DNA of 64,000 nt, from positions 576,129-640,128 of the forward strand of contig QANY01008030.1 in NCBI GenBank assembly GCA_003255025.1, in the 5' to 3' direction. A program made the translations under genes and the position numbers. The DNA is from Datisca glomerata. Taxonomy: Eukaryota; Streptophyta; Magnoliopsida; Cucurbitales; Datiscaceae. Shown here in pieces: positions 12,430-21,460 of this stretch (position 1 is its first letter; every line of letters begins with the position of its first letter). The notes below the pieces were generated by a model. That model had not been told where the DNA came from, ran no database searches, and saw only the letters and a program-made list of their open reading frames with translations.

Positions 12430-12900
12430 GAGTATACCGTAACTTTTGATTAAAAACTCTAGATTAAATTTCGTAAAATTCTCCAATGAGTTGACTTCTT
12501 TATCTTCTGATGATATAAGATTTGCTGCATAGTTGGTTTCCAATAAATACAGTTTAATTCCCTATTTGATCGTTCCGAATAACTTGTTTTTCTGAGCAGT
12601 TTTAATGAAAATTATCGTAACTTTTTCTCAGAAGCTCCAAATTAAGTTCTGCAAAATTCTTCAAGAATTAGACATCCATATCTTTCTAACGAAATATTTT
12701 ATTATATAATACTATCTAAATCGGTACAGTTTAAAATTTAAATCTGAAAAGCTTGGATATTTTTACTTTCTTGAATAGTAGCAACAAAAACTATCATAAC
12801 TTTTGATCGAGAGTTTCGAATTGATTTCCGTAAAATTCTCCAATAAGTAGACTTCTGTATCTTTTTTATGATATAAGATTTTTCATGTAATTTTCTTTCA
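12430..12900 (+). repeat. Imperfect repeats of about 180 bp, three copies
   Basis: The phrases ataactttt-gat, ttccgtaaaattctccaat and gacttctttatctt recur near 12438, 12615 and 12800. The three copies are diverged. An earlier ggagcaagtataccg near 11019 and ggaacgagtataccg near 12425 suggest the whole block was itself duplicated. Confidence 0.6.
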
Positions 12901-12929
12901 ATATTTCTCGTTTCCATTTTCATTTCCGA

Positions 12930-13440
12930 TCCCGTTTTCATTTTGCATTCTCATTTTCGTACTCACAGTCGTTTCCGTTTCCATTACCGTTCTCGTACTC
13001 ATAGCCATTTCCGTTTCCATTATCATTCATGTAGTGGATGTTGTACCGATTTTCCATACTCATAGTTGTTCCTATTGTCATGATTTTTTCCATTACCATT
13101 TTCCAGGCATTTCATTTCCCGCCGTCATAGCATTTCTTTCCCGTTCTCAAGAATTTCCCTTTCTCGAGACATTTCCTTTCCCGTTGTCAGGGAATTTATT
13201 TCACATTCTCAATACTTTCTCATTCTCGAGACATTTTCTTTCTCGAGACATTTCCTTTTCTACCGTCATGGCATTTCTTTCACGTTCTCAATTCTTCCAA
13301 TGCTCGAGACATTTCCTTTTTGACCATCAGGGCATTTCTTTCTCGTTCTCAATACTTTTCCATTCTCGAGTCATTTTATTTCTCGAGACATTTCCTTTCA
13401 TGCCGTCATGGCATTTCTTTCCTATTCTCAAGATATTTGA
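12930..13440 (+). repeat. Pyrimidine-rich tandem array (ctcgagacatttcctttc / gtcatggcatttctttc)
   Basis: Repeated tccgtttccattaccgttctcgta units (12960-13030) are followed by about six copies of ctcgagacatttccttt...gtcatggcatttcttt...gttctcaa. A 192-codon open frame across this array is low-complexity and not regarded as a gene. Confidence 0.7.
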
Positions 13441-13689
13441 GCGCAGTCTCTTTGCTTTTCTCGTTCTGAAACGTTTGAATGACAGCTTTCTTCGACTTTC
13501 CCTTTCTAAGAGGTTTGAATGTGGTCTTCTTTGCTTAGCTTTTTACTCTAGAGTTTTTGCTCTGAAATTCCTTCTTAACTTTTTCTTTTCTGAAGAGTTG
13601 AAGCTTCTCTGATCTAAACTTCAACTTTTCCGTTCTGAAGCTCTAACTTTGACTTTTCTTAAGCTCTCACTTCAAACTTTCTAAAGTCT

Positions 13690-13830
13690 TTTTTCATTTT
13701 ATGAGCTTTCTGATCTGAGCTTTTTGAGCTCTTCTAATATGAGCTTTATGAGTTTTTCTAGTCTGAGCTTTACGAGCTTTTATGATATGAGCTTTCTGAG
13801 TTATTCTGAACTTTCTGAGCTCTTCTTTCC
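13690..13830 (+). repeat. Short gagcttt/tgagctt array
   Basis: About seven imperfect units of tatgagctttatgagtttttctagtc, each with a gagctt core. Confidence 0.6.
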
Positions 13831-14119
13831 CTATCTGCTCTGATGTTTTTTAACTCATCCTTCCTTTGAATGGATTTCTTTTCTGATCTCCTTCCTCAAT
13901 CTTTTTTTAGAAGTTGATAATGATGTAAAAGAAATAAGCCAATCAAATATACATGGATAGAGTTTACCCTTTTCTATTATGTTTCCAGTTTTGTACTTGT
14001 TGTCGTTCCCATCTCTACTGCCAACATGTTTCCATTTTTGTTCCCGCTTTCATTGTTGATGGGGCGTTCGGTGTGGTTTTGGCATTTTGGGAGGGATTTC
14101 TTGAGTTTTTCTCTCATTG

Positions 14120-14905
14120 AGAGCAGCAAAATGTAAAGATTTTTTCTTGGTAAGGAAAACCCTCTATGAATAAATAATAAAGATAATAATTTGAAGATAA
14201 AAAGAGAGAATAAAGACACCATCATTTACGTGGAAAACCCTTAAAAGGAAGAAAAATCACGGGAAGATTGGTGATATTCACTTGTGTCAAGGATTTTGCA
14301 TAATTATTGATGAGAGAAGAGAGGAATGGCAGTGCCTTTAGTTGAGGTTTACTTAGGTCTCTTCCTCACCTCATTTTTTTCTTTTCACATGAGCATGTAC
14401 TTATAGGCCTTACAATAATAAGAATAATAAAAAAGGGATGATCACATCCCCTATACTTTTGACTGATGGGATTGCTTTCAGGCGTGGGGCTCCTTTACTT
14501 TGCTCATTCCTTTTAGTTGTTTTGTCCTCAGCAACTCTGTCAGTCATAGCCACTTGGTGGTTCCTCCTAGTTCATGTCAATCAATATCAATCACTTGATT
14601 GTCAGTCTGAACCCTCCTTTTCATTCTGATGTTCTGTCATCTCTAAAAGGTAATGATTCCCCATTCTCGAGATGTCAGTTCCCGTTCTGGAAGCAATAGC
14701 CCCCGTTCTAGAAGCGATAGTCACCCGCTCCATAAGTGATTGTCACCCGTTCCAGAAGCGATTGTCCCTTCATTCTAGAAGCGATAGTCACCCATTCCAG
14801 AAGCGATTGTCACCCCGCTTTAGCATTCTTCCTCGTTCTGACGAGGTCTCCGCTTCAACGTTCTTTCTGTACACGTGTATTCAGTGTGTTTTTTTCCTGT
14901 TCAAG
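14120..14905 (+). repeat. Long direct repeat, right copy (LTR-like)
   Basis: Partner of 9700-10545, starting around caaaatgtaaagattt and losing similarity after the tgtacacgtgt block near 14880. It contains a second short array of the ccgttccagaagcgattgtca type at 14660-14820. Confidence 0.6.
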
Positions 14906-15666
14906 CATGTATAGATGAAGTTGGTCATGATAGAGAAAATCATCGTATTATACAATAAAATAAAGACAAATATTAGAATGTATAATTCTAAAAGATATAT
15001 TTCAAAATGGGAAACGTCTCAACATACAATTTTTTAACAATTCTTTCACAATGATTATCAACAACAATCAAGAATAAATTATCAGAGCTTTCTTCGACGT
15101 TTTTACACAACACACGCCACTAGAGATGCAATCACATAATAACATTCTTTTCTTGAATTACATCAAAAGTATACCTTTCCTATAATCAATAGCCAAAGAA
15201 AAACTTGAACTTTAAGAGATATGCACAACTTCCAAATGAATTTAAATAAAATAACTTATTGGATGAAGAAAAACTTTTTAGCATCACATCTAGGCAATAT
15301 ATACAGGCAAATAAGTGAAATATATATAACTAAAATCATTTATCAGTAATACGCATCTGGTAATACTCACCCCACAACATGAAGAAAACAGCCTTTCTGC
15401 CAAACTAGATTTCTTGTTGGGAAACTGAAAGGAATAAATTCTAACATATCAAGGTTGAGATTGAACGTAAATGCAATAACATGTTAGAAATAAATGACCA
15501 AGACAAGTAATTTAGAAAAAGAAAATGATATGAAGATGGAAGGGGAACAGGAAAAACACACAAGGAGAAAATACAAGTTAGACCACCTAGCATTTTGACG
15601 AGAAAAAATATATTATTATAACCAACATTTTCAATTACAAGCATAGCCACAGAGGAAGCATCTCAC
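14906..15666. other. CACTA interior without recognised feature
   Basis: AT-rich and intron-like. On the minus strand it would lie downstream of the captured synthetase exons. A piece near 15370-15430 has acceptor- and donor-like edges, but its translation does not resemble the synthetase. Confidence 0.35.
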
Positions 15667-16134
15667 TATTCTGGATACTAGTTGCTTTCCCATGTCCATC
15701 CGTCTATTTTTTGTTGCCTGGGCACAACCAATTTTGAAAACTACGGGGTCCAGTTTTTTCTGCATCGGTATATGCATTTTTGAGCAGATGTTAAAGGAAA
15801 ACAATAAGATAACACATATACACTACATATTAATACTAATTCAGAAGGTGGAAAGGCCTAATTTCGGTATGAAAACCTCAGGTCCCAGGTACCACCACAA
15901 ATTTAGTTTAGACATAAATCACTTTATTTGATCACACATAATTTTTTGCAAGATTCATTAATATGCAATCCATTTAATTTTTAAAAGAAGAGAAGTAATC
16001 ACCTGCAACTCTTCTTTTGGGATGCCCTCAAGGTGTATAGCTAGTAATAGCTGCACTTCTGGAGACCCGACAGTGGTATACGCCTTGCCCTCATTAATAA
16101 GAACCCATGTCTCCTTCTTAATATCATGCACATT
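15667..16134 (-). pseudogene. Captured fragment of cytosolic phenylalanyl-tRNA synthetase alpha subunit
   Basis: Two exon-like blocks on the minus strand, 16134-16003 and 15759-15667, join in phase across a 243-bp intron with GT (16002-16001) and AG (15761-15760) ends. The first block encodes 44 residues including IKKETWVLINEGK and GSPEVQLLLA. The second encodes 31 residues including KKLDPVVFKIGCAQ and MGKQLVSR. These match the N-terminal, winged-helix part of the eukaryotic cytosolic PheRS alpha subunit (a protein of about 490 residues). The catalytic domain and all other exons are absent, so this is a gene piece. It lies within the CACTA termini. The retained intron shows capture at the DNA level, not through mRNA. 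The family call comes from memory of conserved residues. Confidence 0.8.
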
Positions 16135-17032
16135 TCAACATTCACAGAGTAAGCAATTGATAATTTAAAAAGTCAAGGCCTGAAATCAACAATTTATCAA
16201 CCAACAATCCAGAAACATATAGAATAATATTGACAAAATGATAGAAAAATAATAAAACGTAGAAACTTAAATCTTTTGTTACTTTTATTCTTTCATTTTC
16301 GCACTATATCATTGCAAACAGGGTAACGATATAGTACCATGGAAAACCTATAACTACCAGATGCTGAGTTAGAGACCTATGCTTGAACATTAAAAAAAAC
16401 AGCAGTAAAAAACTGAGTTTCGGCGAATACATGGACAAACAATATAAATATGATTCTTCATTCCCCAAGCTCCAAAACAAACTGAGTCTAACTTTCTTAG
16501 AAAATAAGTATCTATTCATGAAGAAGTATACTTACAGGTCAATAGATGGGAAAATGTTAAAACTACTGAAAGTTCCTGCGAAGAATCTACATATAATCTT
16601 CCATTGTTGAATTATCATACATATGTATAAGCACTAAGTCACTACCATGGCATCCCACATTGCCACCCTTATAAACTATTGATCGCGAAACCACTGTAAC
16701 AAATCGATGAAAATTCATCTCGTGTTCAATGGAATACTAGGGGTAACAACATATTCGTTTCAAATCTATCTTGAAACCTGGCATTCCCTTCACCATAAAT
16801 TTTAGAAAGTAACTCAGGAAACTCACCAGCCATAAATCATAAGAAAATAGGAATCTAATTCTCAAAATCTTTCAGATCTAAACATTGAAAATGAGAGTTA
16901 GAGACAATAGAGGAATAAAGGAACCAATAGAGAAAATAATTGAAATAAACAAGGATAACTCGCAACTCGCATGTTTTCATGAGGAGCTACGCAAGCTTTA
17001 AGGCAACTTCAATGGGAGCTTTAGGAACTTCA

Positions 17033-17033
<1 letters not shown>
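16135..17033. other. CACTA interior, AT-rich, no recognised gene
   Basis: A 35-codon minus-strand frame (16833-16726) begins MAGEFPELL but is not recognised. It may be intronic or captured DNA belonging with the synthetase fragment. Confidence 0.35.

Positions 17034-17072
<39 letters not shown>
17034..17072. repeat. Compound TG/GA microsatellite
   Basis: A TG run (to about 17054) is followed directly by a GA run. Confidence 0.95.
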
Positions 17073-17073
<1 letters not shown>

Positions 17074-17084
17074 TTGGGCTAGAT

Positions 17085-17230
17085 TGATGGCTTGGCTTCA
17101 AAATCGAGGCCTTCATGTCTGAATCGGAGCTGCTAGCACATTTCTGAGAGGCAAGGCCAGGGCTCGGGGCAGATCTGACGGCTTGGTTTCAAAACTGAGG
17201 CCTTCATGTCTGAATTGAAGCTGGCATTTG
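17085..17230 (+). repeat. About 90-bp tandem duplication near the CACTA right end
   Basis: The phrase gaggccttcatgtctgaat occurs twice about 90 bp apart, each time preceded by ggctt(g)g and tttcaaaa. A second GA-rich patch follows at 17250-17290. Confidence 0.7.
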
Positions 17231-17643
17231 AGAGAAATTCTAGTTTCGATTGAGAGAGAGAGATGAGGGGAGAAGGAGAGAGAGAGTAACCAGAGACATT
17301 CGTCGCTCTGTAAACGAGAAGACGGAAATGACAAAGTAAACATTAGGTTTAGATTGATTATATAGTGTGGAATTTTTATAAATAAAATGAACTTTGAGAT
17401 AAATAGTAAATTCTTTTACACTATAAAACAATGACATATTTTTTTCCACTGTCATAATAAAAATTTATATTGACATCCTAAAATTAGCAGTCATAGTAGA
17501 GAACACATTTATGACAACTAATTTTTGAGCTGTCATCACACCCGAATTACCCCCACCCTACACTATTTTTCTTTGACAGATTTTAGAGAGCTGTCATTGT
17601 ATTAAAGATGTGGCTGTCATCTAAAATCAAAATTGTAGTAGTG

Positions 17644-18604
17644 GGAGATGAAATGTCCAGTCAGAGTAAATGTGTTCTAGCTTGACCTCTCCGCCTTCAA
17701 GCTTGAACATGGCTAATTTAAATAGTCAGAAATATCAGCATAAGTGACGTGTCAAACAGGAACATGTGGCACTCAAAGGAAAGCCTAGATGATGCCTACG
17801 TGGCATAACAAGACTGATGTAGGATAGAATAAATATGTTTGTAAGGGACACCCATAGACTTATAAAGGCGGCGAGCCCAATGTTATATTGTAAGTTGTTG
17901 TAGCACGCCTTCGATCTTAGTGACAAAGGCTCGATGGTTATTCCTTGTCTGGGAATAATCTTGGAGCTATGATCTGGTAGGATTAGAACAATGTTACGCT
18001 ATACCAAGAAAGTAAAACCTCCTTGAAGGGTATGACCACCTTAGGCACATTGGATGTGCCTTCTAATAGAGAAAGAGTTAAAGGCGTATGTTGCCGCCTT
18101 TGGGGTAGTTCCCCACCACGCCACTTTTAGGAGGTCCAAAGGCGAGTAGTAGAGTTCAGCCATTCATTCGTGGCCTTTACGAAGTTGGCTAGGTTCGTTA
18201 TACAACTGTCCAATGCCATGAAGGCACGACTAGTTGAAGGCGTAAAGTGTGATCACGTTTTATGAATGTGACCACGTTCTATGAGTGTGGCCACGTTTTA
18301 GGCATGACCATGTTTTATAAGTAGTTTTTTTACCGCTGAAAAGGACATAATGGTGATCCATACTTGACCCCATCTATATAAGGATGTCATTGATATCATT
18401 ATGGGGATCATCACTTTTACACTCTCCTAAGTAAAAAACTAGATAATAAGCTCTCACCAACCTTGAGAAAAATGCATTTCGTCACCTTCTAAGGTAGACC
18501 TAAGGTGCATGTCCTTCACCCTTTTAGTCACACAGCTCTCACGTTCCCAGGTTACTTGTCATAGACTAGGTCTCTCATTACACATCACCTAAAACTCCTA
18601 AACA
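17644..18604 (+). mobile_element. LTR copy B of the compact gypsy-like element (right part)
   Basis: The first seven bases of this LTR lie at 8999-9005, before the CACTA insertion; the rest is here. Without the insertion and its duplicated GGA, the LTR is about 965 bp. It ends in CA at 18604, three bases before a primer-binding site. A TATA-like box (ctatataagga, 18374-18384) marks the probable U3/R region. Its opening bases are cgtggga here, where copy C has tgtggga. LTR copies A and C are homologous. Confidence 0.8.
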
Positions 18605-18607
18605 TTT

Positions 18608-18625
18608 TGGTGACTCCACTGGGGA
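18608..18625 (+). promoter_or_regulatory. Primer-binding site of the compact LTR element
   Basis: TGGTGACTCCACTGGGGA lies three bases after the LTR end. It begins with TGG, complementary to the CCA end of a tRNA. The same type of site occurs at 43736-43752 in the Tat-type gypsy element. The cognate tRNA is not assigned. Confidence 0.75.
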
Positions 18626-18790
18626 GTGATATCTCTCCTACACATTTTACTAAGTATGTATGGATGTGGAAGACCTACGAGAGCTTCTACTCGTGTAGAT
18701 AGAGAGAACCAACCAATGAAAGAGAACCAAGACGTGGAAGAAACGACTTCCAGTTAGAGATCCAACCTCACCACCGTTGTTGGTACCACC

Positions 18791-19105
18791 ATGACAGTGA
18801 CAAAGCAAACCCACGCAATCAGGGATCTGTCGGCTTCTAATGTCGAGATGCGAGCTCCTCTAAGCATATTCACTGCCTTCCTTACTGCTTCATAAAACCC
18901 TCATCCCCCACCACCCGTTGCTCAACCCATACAACCACAAACGGTAAGCCAAGTTGGCACTGTTTCACCTATTCTGCCTGTACAACTTGAATGCTCGGCT
19001 AGATTTGAAATAGTAAATGGTGACCATAATGTGGGTCACTCAAACAACCCCGCTCACCCCATTACCCCCAATGCGATTAATGATGACTCTTACTTCATGA
19101 AATGA
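18791..19105 (+). pseudogene. Short gag-N-like ORF of the compact LTR element
   Basis: The frame of 105 codons from ATG 18791 to TGA 19105 is in register throughout and has one internal TAA (the other copy has CAA at that place). The ancestral product was therefore about 104 residues. It starts MTVTKQTHAIRD, has a run of prolines around residues 37-42, and ends with DDSYFMK. The stop codon directly abuts the next LTR, whose TG begins at 19106. It resembles the N-terminal leader of a gypsy gag but has no zinc knuckle or enzyme domain, and I cannot assign it to a named domain. Confidence 0.6.
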
Positions 19106-19379
19106 TGTGGGAGATGAAGCGTCCAGTCAGAGTAAATGTGTCAAGTTTGACCTCTCCATCTTCAAGCTTGAACAAAGGGATAACAAGTGAGAAATCTCAG
19201 CATAAATAATGTGTCAAAGAGGTACACGTGGCACTCAAAGGAAAGCCCAGACGACACTTACATGGTATAACGAGGCTGATGTATGATAAAAGTGAATATG
19301 TTTGTAAGGGACACCCGTAAACTTAAAAGGCGGCAACTCAATGTTATATTCGAGCTTAGTGACAAAGACTTACAATTTT
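19106..19379 (+). mobile_element. LTR copy C of the compact gypsy-like element (3'-truncated)
   Basis: It begins TGTGGGAGATGAAG and follows LTR copy B for about 275 bp (shared gtccagtcagagtaaatgtg and aaaggcggc), then stops. It provides the uninterrupted version of the site into which the CACTA element jumped in copy B. Confidence 0.75.
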
Positions 19380-20939
19380 CATTTACCCTATTCAGTTTTC
19401 GTCATAGAATTGATGAGAACTGGGATTTGTACGCTTTTACATTTCCTAAGTCTAACTTCTAAGCTTGTTGTTGGTTGCGGTTTAACTTTCTAGCCTGCTT
19501 GTTTTTCTTGTATTTGTGTTGTTTTTCAACAAAAAAAAAACACTATCATATAATAGTGATAAGTAACATGGATGGTACTGCATAGAATTTTTGCTAATGA
19601 ATATGTATCATACTCTGTTGATTTGTTAAAAAATCAAGTAAACTGAGTAACTTAAGAAACATGATCTTCTAAAAGGGAATGAAAAGTCGAGACTTGTGCA
19701 TCTTCATATTAGTCGAAGAATTATAATCTGGAGACCCGATGCTAATTAGTTAAAAAATTATCCATCTGACTAAGTTAAAAATGCAATACAATTTGGAAGA
19801 CGCAAATTTTATTACATATGTTCAGTTCATAAATGACGCTTATTTTGTTTAATCCACAAATATATATAGTATAGAAAGGATTAGTTTCAAATACTATATA
19901 TATATTGAGATTTGAATTATTTAATACTAGTTAAGAACTTATTTAATAAATAGTCATATAAAAATGATGCGAGGAAAGGAATATATTGCAATGGATCAAG
20001 ATAACAATTAATAAGAAACTGAGTAGGTGCAACTAATTATAATATAACAATTAACTATAAACTATAGAATTAAATTGCTACCTTAAATGTTGGGTACAAT
20101 GAATTCAGAGCATTGGCTATTAGTTTTAATAGATATTGCTTTAGTTCAAGATCTTTGAGAGCAAGTACACTATTAGTTTAAAGGATTTAGATCCTCGTGA
20201 TCTTCTGAACATGATGAGTTATATTTATATGATTTGGGTCCTCAGATAGTTATTTAGTTTTCAGAGATGTTAGGACCTGAAAATGTAAAAAAAATATTTA
20301 CTATTAAGTTTTAAAATATGCTATGATCAATAAATTAAATATTCATATCTTAAATTATAAAATAAATCAAGTCAATGAAAATCAAATACCAACAATCTGT
20401 GCTTCTGAAAATCATTTAATTTTTAATTACTGCTTTACAAGTAGTTTAGGAGAGGAAAAACTCTCAAATATATACAATTAATAGTTGTCAATAATGCTTT
20501 TGCAAGTTATTCCAGCCTGAAAACTATTGAAAATGTATAATATATAATATATAATACATTAAAAGTGATAAGACAATGAGAATTAGATCAATTTATCTAA
20601 TCATGAATATTAAATTTTCTTAAACGACGGTCAAGATATTAACCCAAAAATAAATTTTAAGTGTTTATTTCTCATAAACATCAACACTACTATTAATTAG
20701 TTACACTCAATAAGTTATCTTAAATTAAATTTACATTATTTTTATTACACATTTAGAATAAAAATTTTAATTTTGAAAAACTGAATTGAATAGTTAAGAT
20801 TTTAGTTTGAATAATTAGACTAACTTTAAAAAAGATTGAGGCGTCACTAATAGTAAGTTGTGAAAATAAGTATATTAAAATTACTAGTTCAATAAATATA
20901 AATCATATATTAAATGTTAAGAATTGTACTTATCTATAA
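19380..20939. other. AT-rich intergenic DNA
   Basis: No gene, RNA or terminal repeat is recognised. Confidence 0.5.
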
Positions 20940-21460
20940 GACATATTTTGAATAATAATACCTTAAAAGTCAGGTGAGAATAAAAATATTTTATGGATAA
21001 TTTTATCTGAGTTATTACTATTCTACACTACCATTTATTGTTTGATATGTTCAAATGCGATTGATTGACACATATACTTATACATACATTTAACGGGTTC
21101 AATTAATAAAATTAAATAAAATATTTTAATTATTCTTTTTAATATATGAATTATTAATTTTAATTAATTAATAATTAACTAAAGACATGCTGTTGAAGTT
21201 ATGTGTTTATTAATTTGTTAACTTTGATTTTTTATCTCTCAGTCTTTTCATTCTTCTTACAAAAGAAAATATATTATTTTTGCTCTCATTTACACGTATT
21301 TAACACAAAAAACTAATAAATCAAATTTTAATAGTTTATCACTAGTTTAATATTTTTATTATCTATAAATAATATCAAACCATTGCACAAAAATATTATA
21401 TATATATTAAATTATTATATCATGTGCAACGCACGTAGCACGTAGCACTTATCTACTAAT
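20940..21460. mobile_element. Helitron-like dispersed repeat fragment (copy 2)
   Basis: The block around ccttaaaagtcaggtgagaa and ggataattttatc resembles 24825-24875. The segment ends near a small hairpin, GTGC-aac-GCAC at 21424-21434, followed by atctacta. That resembles the GC-hairpin plus CTAR ends of plant Helitrons, but the final tetranucleotide is not clean. Confidence 0.35.

Larger units (their letters stand above)
9006..17643. mobile_element. Complete non-autonomous CACTA element with captured host gene DNA
   Basis: Terminal inverted repeats CACTACTACAA (9006) and TTGTAGTAGTG (ending 17643) are flanked by the 3-bp target duplication GGA (9003-9005 and 17644-17646), as CACTA transposons make. 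The target is LTR copy B of the compact gypsy-like element. An empty version of the same site is present at 19106-19120 (tgtgggagatgaag), which confirms both boundaries. Subterminal palindromes built on ATGACGGGGAATCCCCGTCAT lie at 9130-9345, and weaker ctgtcat motifs lie near the right end. The interior (8.6 kb) holds pyrimidine-rich tandem arrays, a pair of long direct repeats and a fragment of the phenylalanyl-tRNA synthetase alpha gene. I see no transposase. Confidence 0.9.

Noticed and set aside
13034..13612. 192-codon plus-strand open frame
   Set aside because: It lies wholly in pyrimidine-rich tandem arrays; the translation is Phe/Ser/Leu-rich and repetitive.
15441..15650. 69-codon minus-strand frame near the synthetase fragment
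   Set aside because: Its translation does not continue the synthetase; it is out of phase with the spliced exons.
16726..16833. 35-codon minus-strand frame beginning MAGEFPELL in the CACTA interior
   Set aside because: Too short and unrecognised; it does not match the N-terminal exon expected for PheRS alpha.
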